From the NCBI RefSeq assembly GCF_018139145.2, contig NC_059481.1, positions 3,584,368 through 3,648,367 of the forward strand: 64,000 nt of DNA. The letters run 5' to 3'. The notes beneath the pieces are model-generated. The model worked only from the letters and a program-made list of their open reading frames with translations, was not told the DNA's origin and did no database searches. This stretch comes from Gymnogyps californianus. Its lineage: Eukaryota > Chordata > Aves > Accipitriformes > Cathartidae. Below, one piece after another: positions 1-13,442 of this stretch. Made by a program: the position numbers and the translations under genes. Position 1 is the first letter of the stretch, and each line of letters opens with the position of its first letter.

Positions 1-2159
1 CTCTTATCACCAGCAGTGGGGAGAAAGGAAAGACACTAGGATAATGGTTCACAAGAGACATAGACAAATGCCTTTACCAGCAAAGTGTCTGCACTACAGA
101 GCCAGGCAAGATAATAATGTAGATAAAAGAATACGGAGAGAGTGCAATGGATCTGCTGTTATCACTGGTGCCACCACAGGAAAATGATAGGATTACATAT
201 GCTCATCTGATGCATATGATCACCCCTTAAGAAACAGGATCTCAAAAACAAAACATCAGTTTTCCTAATGTTTCCAAGGGCAAGTTACACACACACACAT
301 CCCAGGGAGGAATCCTGCTGTGAAATAAATGAAAAGAAGCAAGTTTTTCCCATTCATAGAGGAAAGCAGGAAAGGTTCTTGACAATACCCTGGCAATAGA
401 CTTGTCAATTCCCCCCCCCCCCCCTTTTTTTTGAGGACATCCCAATGGCAGAAGGCATTGCAGCTGTAAAAAACTCTCACAAATTGCTCCCTCCGCCTGG
501 CAGAAACCACTCTGGTCAGATGCTCCACAACCAACTCACAGCCCAAAAATTTTGATTGTATATTTCCAGATGCAATTAAGTACATCCCATAGCTGTGCAC
601 ACAGCTTCCTTGTCCCAGAAATGCTGCCCAGAGGTAAGTGAAAATATCATCGGGGTTTGTATCACCCCAGCAGTCAGGCATACTGCCACAAGCAACAAAT
701 GGAGAGTGATAATAACACTGTAAAGTTACTCTACTGCTTCTGTTCAACATATCTCTTTGTTTAGTAAATGTTAAAACTCACTTAGTGTCTTCCCCCACCT
801 CTTTTAAACTGGTGCAGTTGCTATAATGAAAGGATGGCAAATTCTGTACATCTGAGAGAACCACTTATTAAATTCCCTAAATGGAGAATGCAGCACCAAC
901 TCATTATCAACCCAAAAACATGCACACAAACACAACAGTGTGCCGGGGGTCAGCCTGCTGACCAGCGACCCTTCTAGGGGCCTGATAAAACTATATAATG
1001 GACTCGATTCAGCCATTTGGACGTCTTGCTCTAAGCCATAAAAATGCAAGGGGAAGAAGCAATGCCATATTAAAAACTGCATCAAGGTTCACTCTGCCTT
1101 GGTGACCAAGAGAATTAATTTTGCAGCACGTCTAATAAGATACTCTGGCAGTCTGAGTTAAAGGATACTTTATAAGCTACGCTGCCCTGGGTAGCACAGC
1201 AGTGCAGTCTTGTTGGAGCTCTACAAACAGGCTTGCCTCCAGGACATGCACTGGCATTTTTACTGGCACTAACGCAAAGGGAACAGGTTGGTGCTGCTTC
1301 CCACTACTCACGACAGATTCTATGCTCCATTTTTTTGCCTTCCTACTTCCTTACTTCAATGAATTTAGAAATGCAAAGGCCAGATTTTGCTTATTATAAC
1401 TATAGGAATATTTTAGCCCTTTAATGCATATGGAAAGATACCTCTTTAAATGTGAAATCTGTAATAGCAGATAGGCTTTCTACCAAGCAGGGTATGGGAG
1501 TAGTGTTTTCACCATTCATTCTGTGCACTTGTGTGCGCATGTGTATGCCAAGTGCAAACAGCCAGTGTCTTACTCAATAGTTTTGCTTTCTGTCTGTTGC
1601 CTGCTAACACAAGTAAGACTTGAACTTGTTAAAAATGGAGTCGCTGCAGCCACATCTGAAGGAGAGCTGGAATCTCCTCTGATGGAGGCATCAGTTCCTG
1701 CCTGCTAGATTCATCTGGGTTTTGTCCCTGTGGCTGACCCTTGTAGAGGAATTTGGCTCTAGCTAAATGCAGGTCTAAAAAGGACTTCCTACCACAGATA
1801 CTCATTTAATCTTTATTCATTTGGGGGGATCCATCTCAAAATTTGCTTTGCTGTCCTCACTATGTGTTCCTGAAGAATGTGGAAGCCATATTTCAGAAAC
1901 CACAGCACCTGAAATCTAAACCAGGGCTGCCTCAGCCTCCCAGGCAGCAGATCTGGCTGTGGTCTAAATAGCATGTGCCACTAGCATGTCGCAGGCTACA
2001 ACAAGGAGGGAGAGGAAACGTAGCCAAGTGACAGCCCAGGTTTAGATAAGTTTAAGCTGCTATGGTCGCTCACCCTGCAACATTGCTTCTTAATTTCTGA
2101 CCACAATGTAGCCATAAATCATTTAGGCCTAAGTTTACTTACACAAACATTTCCCTTTC
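1..2159. other. Gene-free sequence
   Basis: No exon, RNA gene or recognised transposon. A 161-codon minus-strand open frame (265-750) crosses the C/T homopolymer and lacks any known motif. Confidence 0.7.
411..432. repeat. C14-T8 homopolymer junction
   Basis: A run of about 14 C is followed directly by about 8 T. It is unstable low-complexity DNA and inflates the open frame on the minus strand that crosses it. Confidence 0.85.
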
Positions 2160-3110
2160 ATTTCAATATCTTTTTCTTCTTTCGTGTGTTGTACAACTGC
2201 ATCCTCTCTCAACCTCTTCTTGAATCCAAACAAACCTCCTTTGCCCTTTCCTGAGATACTGATTTTTCATTCCATTGATTCCCATGTGTTCTTACAGTAC
2301 CTGTTCAAGGCTGAACAAATCCCTGTTGGACAAGGATGATGCTCTACTACTCCAGTAAAGACTAACTGATGCTTTGTACCATGGCATTAATGTCTGCTCT
2401 CTAAGAAACACTTCTAGTACATCAGAGGATTGTATTTGCCTTCTTCCACTATCAAATCATACCAGTGGCACCTAACTGAGCTACGATCTATTGATATACC
2501 TGCCATTTTCTCTTCTCCTGCAATTTTACTTAACGAGGTCCCAGAGTGTATTGGACCTTTTTGCTACTGATCTCTTATTCTCATTTTGCACTTTGAAACT
2601 TTAATTTTATGTGCTTTCTGTTACCCCAGGCTTGAAGGTTATCAGATACCTCCTCTACAGTATTTCATTCTACCTATTTGTTTCAAGAACAGCTATTTCC
2701 AGCCATTTCTTAATGTCTTATGCTAACATCTCCAAAGAATATATTGAATAAAATTAATCCTGAGACCAGCTCTCAAGATCCCTTCCTCCAGCTCAGGCAT
2801 TTCCATTTCAGAACAAGCCACCAGCGTCTCCCCCAGAACAGTGTCTTTGCCCACTTTACAGTTGTTGTTCTCCTGCCGTGTCTGTTCAGTCCTGTTTTGT
2901 TTTTCTTCTCTAGTTTCTTAAGGATTTCCTGTGTAGCACCATAACAGACCTCACATTTTCTTTGTCAAGACAATCAAGACAGCAAGACTGTATCATGTTA
3001 CACAACTATCTAGCCTTGATAAGCTGTCTTGCCTTTATCCTATTTTCCATTTACCATTTTGTGTTATAATTGGCATTCACGTCAAATGGTTTTGCAAAGG
3101 CTGTTAAAGT
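2160..3110 (-). mobile_element. Ancient CR1-like LINE fragment
   Basis: The plus-strand text reads like the reverse complement of the C-terminal ORF2 and 3' region of an ancient CR1-type LINE. Recognisable blocks in order are CCTCTCTCAACCTCTTC, a CTACTCCAG segment, CACTTCTAGTACATCAG, TTCCTCCAGCTC, and TTTCTTAAGGATTTCCTGTG followed by TAGCACCAT. No reading frame survives. The boundaries and subfamily are uncertain. The match is by memory of family patterns, not by alignment. Confidence 0.55.
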
Positions 3111-6100
3111 CGCATTACTCAGCTAGTGCTTGGGCACCTCCAGCTGGGACTTTGTGATGATTGTAAGAACTAATGAGTAGTCAAAGAACTATTTCATTTT
3201 TTTAAGAAATTAGAAAAAATGCTTTGATTAGATAATAAATATATTCATTAAATGTGTAAAACATCAGTTGCTTATAACAAAATCTAGGTAGTTGCTTGGA
3301 AGAGGTTGATATAAATCACCACCAGTAATTTGTCTCATTGCCAAGAAAGTGATTCCACTTAGTCAAAGCGTGTACGGCTGTGAAAGAGGATTTGCCCATT
3401 GTTATTTTAATAAAAAAGATTAGTTAATCTGCGTTGTCCAACAGACCTATAATCACTAGTAAGAAAGTGCTTGACAAAGGGATTTCAGTGTTGCAGGCAG
3501 ATTTGTATTGTCCTGAGATTCTTCCATTAATACTTCCCATGCGTGTTGGTCTCTGCCCCGGAGCCTGGTTTTTTTTTTCTCATGGGGAAAATCACACCTA
3601 ATGGAGAGGCAGCATCTCCTCTCCTCTTCCTGTTTACAAAAGTTGCTTCCCTCCAGTGCAATGAGCAACACTGTTCCTCCAGAGATGAAAGAAATGTGAA
3701 AGGGAGTATGTGACTGAAAAACACAAATTTTATGCTCTAGTTTCACCAGAATAGCTTTTCCTAGAATACTTGAAAGGAAGCATGGAAGACTGCAAGCAGA
3801 GGTGTTGACAGTAAGCACACTGGGATACACTTTCTTCTTTCCATTTCTTCTTTCCTCTGAGGCTTAACAATGCTGCTCCCTCACATTAACACTTTTCTAA
3901 AGAGATAGGTGCCTTGGGACTGCGCCATCCTGTCTGGTAGAAGTTCCTCCATAGGCAATCATGCAGGTAAACATCGGGAGTTAATTGTGGGAGAGATTAT
4001 TCACGGCTGGCTCTGAGCTGGTTTCTGCAGCCATGAGGGAGAGGCTCTGAGGATTTTGGTTTGGTAACGAAGGCTGCAAGCGGGAAGACTGATTGTGTCA
4101 GTTCCCTGCCCAGAGGGTAGAAAGTTCAGTACAAAGATACCTGGGGGGTGACATAGTTTCTTCTTACCTCCCGGTGGCACGAAGCTGAGTAACCTTGTGC
4201 TAAGTCTTGTGTCTTTAACTAGCTGAGAATCAGCCTTACAGCACATGTCTTCTCTGAGCCTTGCGCTGCCGGGTGCTCAGAGGGTACTGCAAGGCTTTTT
4301 GAAGAGCAAGCGTCTATGTTGTGTAGTCATGAGGGTACTATTGCAATAATATCAAGTAGGAAAGACTAAAATGCTTTACTGGTTGCAGAAGCATGGTTCT
4401 AGTAAATAGCTATTACAATGGACTGAACTGAAGCAACAATATCCAGGCTTGTGTGCAAAGTGCTCACATAGTTGTACATCCTTGCATGTCCAACTACTAA
4501 TATTCAGAAAGTGACGTGACTTGATCAAGTCATTGCGGTTGTGCTATAGGAACTGTGGGCTCTTCTGTTGTGGCTGGTTTTCTTGGAGCATTTCTAACTG
4601 TCCTGGGACCTGGCTTGCCCACCCAGAACTTTTTTTAGAGGTAGTTTACATACCACAATTCATACCTCTACCTGCTCCTGCAGGATAAGCTGGCTTAGCA
4701 TTTCCCCCAGGGAAGTGCTTTGCAGCTGCAGTCGTATGTCCTGTTTGGTAAGGGCTGCTGCAGCTCCACCTCAGCTTGCTGCATTGCTCAGGGGAGCTGC
4801 AGTTCTGGCTGTCAGCAAAAAAGGCCTCTTCCCCAGCGCCTCCAGCTGCAAAGCCTGCTCACTCGCTTTTTGCAAGGAACTAGGTCCTAGGTGGTAGACG
4901 GGGAGAGTAACCCCCAGGATACAACATGGCAACAACACTACCCTGACAGGGAAGAAGGGCTGGAAAACAAATAACTACATAGCAGACACTGCGTGCGTTG
5001 CTTGGTATGTGGCAGGATAGAGCTGAGCTACCGTGGTGATAAAGATAGTATCAAAATCTGCAAGTTAACTGGTTTGCACATCTAAGGTGGGCCTGACTGC
5101 AAGCGGTAGTGGTACAAGCACTGACAGTTATAGCATAGCTATCAAGTATTCTTTTAGCCTAATGATCCTTCATTTAGGAATTATTTGAAATGTATTATCT
5201 GCAAATATTAAAAAAATCTTAATAAAAAAACCCACCTTCTCTTAAGTTTGAAAATATTTAACTATAAAAGTGCATTCCTTGTCTTTGTTCTTAATGATAT
5301 TTCCCCAAGGCTTTTATCAGAAGTATTATCAAGATGGGTTTTGGACTGAAAATGATAAATGTTGCTAACTCACCTAAATAAAGTGTTCATACATATTTTC
5401 AAAAAAGGAAGAAAAACTGAATCTGTTATGGGTATCTTTGGAATTCTTTTTAAATCAAACTTTTTTGCATCATAGCTTATCCTGTTTAGTTAAGGTAAGC
5501 TCTTGAAAATTTTAGTAAAACAAAAATTTAAGAGTCATTTTTCCAGGTTCAGAAATGAAATAACTACTGGTGTGAGGAGGAAGCTGAGAGAGAACACGGG
5601 ATAGTGAGTTTTGAACAAGCATCATTCTGCCAATATCTTTTTCAACTGTCAGAAAGAAATCCTTTCTATCCACAGTTGTATCACACATGATGTCTCAGTC
5701 CTGGATTGAAAGTAAGTTGTTCTGGCTGAGTGATATCAATGAATTATATCATTGCATCATACCACTGTGTAGCGGCACTGCTTAAAAAGGGTGTTTCTAG
5801 ATCTTGATCTCTTGATCTGCTAGTTTCCTTGTCAAGTGCTCTGTCAAGGGCTGAGTATTTACTGTAGGCGAGCAGCAAACAGATTTAATAGCCAACAGTC
5901 AAACGTGATTTATAATCTCAAAGTACCTTTGACTGGGCTGAATATTTTCTATCATGTCATGGTCTTTCACTGTAAGTGAATCACTTGCTTTGTGTTTCAT
6001 TTTGCTTGGGTGTTTTTTTTTCCCCTGCGATACTTTAAAATTTCCTAGTATTTCTAGGAATATATTCACATGATACCAAATGTTTTAGGAAGTTTACTGC

Positions 6101-9100
6101 TCTTTTTCTGCGCCAATCAAGCTATCCTGAAATAAATAGTGAAATAAAATGAGATAGCAGTAAGCACCACTAATTTGTGTATCTGATGTCCAAGTGACTG
6201 TTTATATCCCCACTCCAGCTCAGCTGTGATATTGAGGAAGGGTGCCTGGGCCTTACGTGGCCCTGGTGTGATAAGAAGCGGTTAGGTATTACTTCCTGTT
6301 ACATGAGATGCTGTCCTAGTTCTGCTCTACACCCGTGAGACATGAAAGAGCCTTTTTTCAAAACAAAACCCCAGGTTCTCAGACTGACCCTCTGCTGCCT
6401 TGTCCTGGAAATGCGTTAGCAGCTGAAAACCCAGCTATGCAACCTAATTAAGAGGTGAGCACATAAATGGGGGAAGGTTGTCGGTGTCCAGAACAGAACG
6501 GCATTGCAGTGGAAGCCTCTAACCAAAACAGTCTCCTCTGACCAATGCTTGGCGTGATATGAGTCCTTTTCTATAAATTTTCATGTGATAACAAACTGGT
6601 TAATGAGTTTAAAAGCGTATGTCCATGCTACATACTGCTGTACTGTGTAAGAGCTGCTTTTTCTTACTGGCTGGAACTAGTTGGAATGGATGGGAATGCG
6701 ATGGTTGCTTGTGCTTTCCAAGATCAAACTGACTACAGAATTTATACAAACTTAAAAAAACAGTACTTTTTTAAAAAAGTATATGTTTTTTCCACATAAG
6801 CAGAAAAAAGCAAGGAAGAGTAGGTGGGCTGGAGCTGACTGTATAACATTTCTGTCATTTCTTGTGAGTTCACTCTTTGCACATTAGAAACATAAATGAT
6901 TGCTAAGGATGTAGGTGGCTATCCTGGGACTTCTTTGCGATGATTTCAGGAGTTGACTTGGTCATTTTCAACTTGAGGCTTAGTTTGTAATTTCCCTGCA
7001 GTCTTTGTTACCTAAATCTGCGATGCAGTACTTTTTCATGGGGAGCAAACAGCATTTATTGCCAGATATAGCATAGATGTGAACCTTGAATGGGACCTTC
7101 AAAAATCAGAAGGAAAAAACCATTGCGTTTGTAGCATTCCAATTGCTGAGCTTCTAGATTGCCGTCTCGGGCTTCCCCCTGTAACGAGGTAGGCTGGAGA
7201 ACTTCAAATGAAAGCGGAGATTCTCATCAGACTTCAATTCTGCAGCAGCTAGAATATTCAGAAATAAATTGAAATTGATATTTCACAAACTTCACGGTAG
7301 CATTGCAAAATTGGTGACATAGAGCAAACCAGTAGCTTCCCAGTGCTCTTTTGCTCTCTGTGATGTTGCAGGTTTTCTCCAAGAAGGAAATGGTTGTTTT
7401 AGAGTTCTGCTGACGAGAAGAATTTGCTCCTCAGCTTCCTGAGCCCTCGCCCTCCTCACTGGTGTCCTGGACTGCTGATGTGTTATGTATTAGGCATTCT
7501 TATAGTCACAGCATGTTGTTTGGCTCTCTCCATGTTTTAATCACCCCATGATTTGCATAGCTACAAAGTGATGGCTGCACAAAAGCCTCCTTAACTTTTG
7601 CAGGTGGTTTGTTGGCTGGCAGACAAATGGCACACAGGGAACAGACTTGGAAAGTCTCAATTCCAGTCTAATAAAAGGACTCTGCTTGTGTTTATTACCT
7701 CCATTTTAGCTTCCCTTCTTAATAATGTAATTAAATAATTTTCTGAGAATGCGCAATGTTTCCTAGGGAAGAAAAACTGTAGCTTAATTTTTGGTCTCTC
7801 TGTAAAGAGTGCAAGTGTTCTATTATTCTTTGCATAGCAGTGTTTTTACATCTCATAACGTGATGAATCACAAAATCAGTCCTCCAAGCTTTAGCCAGAG
7901 GACTAGAGAATGTGACGGTGATCTTTGAACCTTGAGCTTCTTTCAAACATTACATGGAAGGAGCTTTGCCTTTTGGAAGGCAGAAATAGAGCTTCAGAGA
8001 CATGCCACGGTATCACCTCCTTTCAACTGCCCATCTGCCCACGTCTCATAATGCCTCAATTCAGGAAGCTTCTACAAAGGGCACGAGCAAAGTCAGGAAA
8101 TGGAAACCTTGTGCCATCCTTTTTCACAAGAACACCTTCTTCGTACTGAGTAGAAGAGCATCTCTCTTAATTTTGAGATGCTGTCACTTATTGTTTTATT
8201 CCAAGTGTCTTGTATTGTAAAGCAGTCAGGGAAAACAATGCGCCCTCTCTTGAATTGCACATATTCTACAAGGTTGAGATCATGCTTTTATTTGCCCATT
8301 TCCACTAGTTTTCACTGACTTCAGCCTTGACCTGAAGTTCCTGCAGGTGAGGGTCTCAGGATCTTTCTGACCACCTTCAGGACGTGGCATGCTCCTACTG
8401 CGCAGCAGTTCAGACCCCTGATGCTTCTGTGCTAGGAAAAGGAGAAAGGGGCCAGCAGCTGGATGCGCATCACAAGAAAAAGTGTGACGAAAAGCTAGGA
8501 ATCCATTCAGGAAATTTGGATATAACAAACTTCTGGAACACCTTTGTGATGGGGATAGTGAGAAATGGGACAGGAGGAAGCAAAATCCCTCACTAGTTTT
8601 AAATTGCAGCTTGATGTGGCTATGAGACACAGGTCTGAGGTGGCGGCATCCCTTTATATTTTCTCCATGTGGCCACTTTAGACAACAGCTAAATCCATAA
8701 AGCAAGGTGGCTTCTTCCTGGGAGGCAACAGAGAGGCCTGATGTGAGCATTTGCACCTGCCTTTCATAAGGCACAGCACTGTTTTGCCATGGTGCCTTCC
8801 AGAGTCCAAGAGATAAATGTGTCAATGGTGAAATCAGATGTTGCTTCAGTCTCTTATTGAATAATACTAGCTACACGAGAGAAACTGGAAGTAAAATAAG
8901 GAGAAATAGAATATTAAAAGTAGAGGATACTTCTGTTTTATACAGAATAGTGGTCAGAGTTTATTTTTGTTTCTATTCCTCTTTAGTTTATCTGCTTCCA
9001 GGTCTCTTCTCTTATAAAAAAGAGCTCCTCTCCTCCTGCAAGCACTGTGGAGTAGGTCCCAGACCACTGTGAGTGAGGCAACGTGAAACAACCCTGACTT

Positions 9101-11969
9101 GCTCAGGCACAGAGACAATTGTTCAGAAGGTCATATAGAGCCACTGGAACCAGACCTGCTTAGTTGATACATTAATTCATTAAAAAATCTGTGTGTCTTT
9201 CTCCTCCCTGTCTTAGAAAACTTAGAATTGTTTCCTGTTAGTCCTGAAAAAGGCACTAGATACAACATGCTGCTGCACCCACGCTCTCTGCTTCCCGATA
9301 AGATGAGCCAGGCATTTTGTGAGTGGTCTTTCCTGGCATGTAGGGAAGGGTAAAGCTTCAGGAAATCTTCCCAGAGTCTTGCTGTACAAGGGGAATGAAT
9401 TAAAGATTTAGTTCATTTCTTAGTGAGGATTATTCCGATAGCTACATGTTACCATTTCCATTTTAGAAGAGAACTTCACCACCTAAATCATCGTTTTCAA
9501 CATATCCTGTTACTCAATACAATGCAACATATTCTTACACTCTGTTAGTATGGTGTATCACGAAGTCCTGGGGGAATTGTGTAATCCAACAGAACAAAAT
9601 CAACTGGAGGCTTTTAGAAGGTCTTAAAAGGAGGGGGTTTCATTTAAGTAAATTCAAGCAGTTTGTCCAGGTGGGACAACTGTGCCAGTATTACATTACC
9701 TTCTGGGAGGCATTTCCTTGTGTTTGCTCCCACTTGCATAAATGTCTCTCCTGCCTTATACAAAAATAATTAAAAATTGAATAATTCTGGGGGTTTTAGG
9801 AATTGCTGCATCAATGAGGTATTTAGCTGAATGTACCCCCTTTCTGCTGCAAGCTCCTAGGGTATAGGAAATAGGCAAGATCTACATAAGTGGGTGCACA
9901 CTAAGGGATTGCACCAGCATAGCTACTTTTGAACCCTTTGAGCTGTTAAAACTGTTGCATCAGCCCAACTGTCACGCACAAGGTGTCCGTTCACTCGAAA
10001 CCGCCTTGTCTTTTAACCAGCAAGAATAAAATTCTTGTTCCACTCACAAAGAGCCTCAGCATTATCTGCCTTAGGAGTGTTTTATGTTCTCATGAGCTTC
10101 TCTCGTACGAAATGAACTACTGTCACTTCTAGAGCAGGCTGGGAGATGGTTTTCTTGCCCTGCAAATTTATATAAGATTTTTAAAGTCCACATTTCACCT
10201 CTTGACAACAACAGCAACAGAAAACAACAAAAAAAGACATTCACATTGATATAAAGAAGAAACTTGCTCTGAATCAGGCAGATCTGATTGAGACATCCCA
10301 CTGCCTAAGGTGGCACACTATCCACCATCTGCTGTGTATATAGGGAAGAGGAATTTCATTTTAATCTCTCCTTTCTCTAGCTCTTTTACTTCTGGATGAA
10401 TCTCCTGGAGTGGAGGGAAGGTACGCCTGGACTCCAGGCGGCAGGTAGGGTAGACTGTGGGCAACAGAAGCTCCAGTTCCTGTTCCAGACTACATCTCCC
10501 CCCTGCAGACCTCCCAGGACCCCAGAGGGCTGGTTTTTATGAGTTTGGTCTCCTCTTCTCCTCTTTGGTTAGAAATTTCCCCTTAAACCTCCATCTCCAG
10601 AGGAAGCCTTCACCAGATGTGAACTTTTTTGTCGAAACCCAGCTTTATCTTCCAAAACAGCTCCCCTACTTCCAGTAGAACTGTGTTTTCCTGCAAAAAA
10701 GATTTTGTCAAAAACATGAGTCCTAACCAAATGTGTGTTCGGGGTCTTTCAATGGCAAGTGCCTCCTTTCCTTCTGGTGCTCCTGGGGATTTCCATCCTG
10801 CTGAGCAGCAGCCCCCAGGGCTGTTCATCAGTCCTGACTTGTTAATAACCCTTCAGTAATTACAGCACCTAGTGCAAATAGCATGAAGCGATGAGACTCA
10901 GATCTCAGTGTTGCTGACCACCTGTTTTCTTTTTTCCTTTGTCCCCACCCTTTATTTTTTATTTTTCTTTCCTTTTAGGAATTAATTAGTCCTGGACAAA
11001 TTGAGAGCAGCACCAAATAGCATCTTGGTTTGAAAAGTTGTTACTTTAAAGAAAAAAAAAAGTTTGTGTTTATTTATTTATTTGCTCTGAATGGAACAAC
11101 AGAAGCTAGTATCTCTAAGCTAGCCCGAGGTGGTCAATTTTCACTTAATTCTGAAGACTAAGAGTAAATAACTGTTGCCTTTCATTTCAAGCAAAAATGA
11201 AGTTGCACCAAGAATGTTTTACCAAGAGCTATGGAACTTTTCAATTCCTCAGTCTTGTTCAGTGAAGTTTTTCCACCACTTTGAAGCAATACTAAACTCC
11301 ATTTATAGTAAGGGATCAATTCTTTGGGGAACTGAAAAGCTGTTGGGATCTAGATGCATATTTTCAATGTATGTTTTTTTTCTTAACCTTGACACCCTGA
11401 GCAACATTGACCGATCCCCATGCAGAGCTGTGCCCCCCAGCCCTCACCTACTCCCAGCCTCAGATCTCCAAATTCTTACTGAACAACGCAGTGAACTTTG
11501 TACGTTATTGAACTGTGGCTGCTGAGAAAAGTTTTATTACCAAACCTAGATTAAACAGGAGATGAAACAAGTGTTTTCTGTGCCATCTGCCAGCCAGAAT
11601 CTACCTTGCTGCTGTATGGCATGAAAACAAAATCAGAAAAAAGGTCTTTTTGAGCTAAAAGGAGCTGAAGAATAACAACAACAACAAAGAAACCTGTTTA
11701 TGAAGCAGCCTAATTTGCCTTCCATACAAGTATGCAATGAGTGTAACTAGATTGAAATTCAGAGTCTTCCACTGTGCCTGCAAAGCAACGCAAGGTCAGT
11801 GTCCCCAGTCAGTGACTGTAAACTTTGAAGAAAGAGAAGCAGTGCAACTCTGCGCTGCTGCATTGCGGGAGTGCAAGCCTTGTGGGAGGAAAGGGATGGG
11901 TCATGAATCACCCAGTCCTGCAAGGAAAAAAAATATGTTGAAATGAGATTCACAGGGAGAATCTGAGAT
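3111..11969. other. Gene-free sequence
   Basis: About 8.9 kb with no supported gene. It has an 18-bp AT palindrome at 6764-6781 and a 181-codon open frame at 8280-8825 on the minus strand, about the length expected by chance in a window of this size. No clear repeats. Confidence 0.7.
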
Positions 11970-12356
11970 CACCCTGGAGAATCTGTCGTGGGAGGAGAGG
12001 CTGAGAGCTGGAATTGCTCAACCTGCAGAAGAGATGGCTCAATGTGTATAAATACCTGGTGGGAGGGAGTAGGGGAGATAGAGCCAGGACTTCTCAGTGG
12101 TACCCAGTGACAGGGCAAGAGGCAATGGGCACAAATTGAAATACAAGAAGTCCTGTTTAAGCATAAGAAGTTTTTTTGCTGTAAGGGTGGTGAGATACTG
12201 CAACAGTTTGCCCAAAGAGGTTGTGAAGTCTCCATCTTTGGAGATACTCAAAACACGGTGCTGGGCAAACTGCTGTAGCTGACCCTGCGCCAAGCAGGGG
12301 GTTGGCTGGACGATCTCCAGAGGCCCCTTCCAGCCTCAGCTATTCTGTGACTCTAC
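11970..12356 (+). mobile_element. CR1 LINE, truncated 3' end
   Basis: About 390 bp matching the CR1 3' region in order: GGAGAGGCTGAGAGCTGGAA, the CCTGCAGAAGAG block, GACAGGGCAAGAGGCAATGG, the T tract followed by GCTGTAAGGGTGGT, the CCATCTTTGGAGATACTCAA block, GGACGATCTCCAGAGG, and the terminal ATTCTGTGACTCTA tail. It is 5'-truncated, as is usual for CR1, with no target duplication. Short open frames inside it are remnants or chance. Confidence 0.9.
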
Positions 12357-13437
12357 CATCCGAAAATGCACCTCAACAGGCTGCTTTAGCAAACCAGGGG
12401 ACACCCTCCTTGACCTTTGCGTGAAGTGCTGTTACAGATCCACAGGATCTGTTTCAAGCCATGTGTGACAAATACTCATTTAACTCTAGGTGGTGTTCGG
12501 TAGACATGTCTGTGTACGTGCGGGTGAAAAGAGAGTCGATGACTCACCTATTCCATATTTAAAATGCATACTCGTGGCACAGTTAAAGTTGGCATAAATA
12601 AGAATCCTCTGTTTCTCTGAGCCCAAGCAAAACCAAACAACTTTTGCAGAGCAGGACAAATCAAAACAAACCAGATATAACTGTGTAAAAATATTAACAA
12701 AATTGTCACAGTGACTTCATCAATCAACCAATTTAAGCAGTCAAAACCCCTGGATAAGGTACCTAGTTGCAGCATGGTCATCAGAAAATTTTAATAAAAC
12801 ATGATTACTTAACTGTTTAATTATTTCAATCACTGACCTAAAATGAGCTTTCCGTAAACCCATTAATCTACCTGGTCTGGAAAGCCTTCTGCAGCTTTAG
12901 GACCAGCCCACTGTGTTTAAACCTTCCCCAGATACTCTTGTTCCTCATAGGGAGGATGCTCAGCCTGATATGCCACATGCAGGCCATAAACAAGCATATA
13001 ACCAAAAGCTGCAAACATAAAACTCTAGTCCTTCCATTTGAGCTCATCACCAAGGAAATGAACCACCCCGAATATGCTGTACTTGGTCCCTCACCGACCC
13101 TCCTAGGTGCCGTTTTAGGAATACGGGAGATGGAAGTAGACATTGACATGTTTGCCTCGCTATTGGTATCTGTGCTGGGAGTGTTAGTTCATTTAAGCTT
13201 CATTTTAGCTGTTGTGGTCTGCTCAGAAGTGATTTGTGAAGCACCAGTGTTTCCATAGCCACAACAACTAATCGAGTTTTCTACTTGTGATTTCCTGTGG
13301 TTTCAATGACTGTTGTAAGATTGCACACCCCTTCACGGGTGCTTCTCATTGCCCCAGTGAGCTAAGCATCCTTCCCAGATCGGCTGGGGGAATGTAGGAA
13401 GAAATTACATCTAAAAAAAGAATAGAACAGCCTCTTC
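12357..13437. other. Gene-free sequence
   Basis: About 1.1 kb between the CR1 fragment and the LTR. Open frames of 93 and 106 codons overlap on opposite strands near 12.9-13.2 kb, and neither resembles a known protein. Confidence 0.7.
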
Positions 13438-13442
13438 CATGG
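13438..13442. repeat. Target-site duplication, left of LTR
   Basis: CATGG, repeated exactly at 14034-14038 on the other side of the LTR. Confidence 0.85.

Noticed and set aside
265..750. 161-codon minus-strand open frame
   Set aside because: It crosses a C14-T8 homopolymer, has no recognisable domain, and its length is near the chance maximum for 64 kb in six frames.
4500..4570. Possible MIR fragment
   Set aside because: Only a short GTGACTTG-like stretch fits, too little to claim.
8280..8825. 181-codon minus-strand open frame
   Set aside because: No known motif, no CpG island or exon-like flanks, and another open frame overlaps it on the plus strand. Length alone is compatible with chance.
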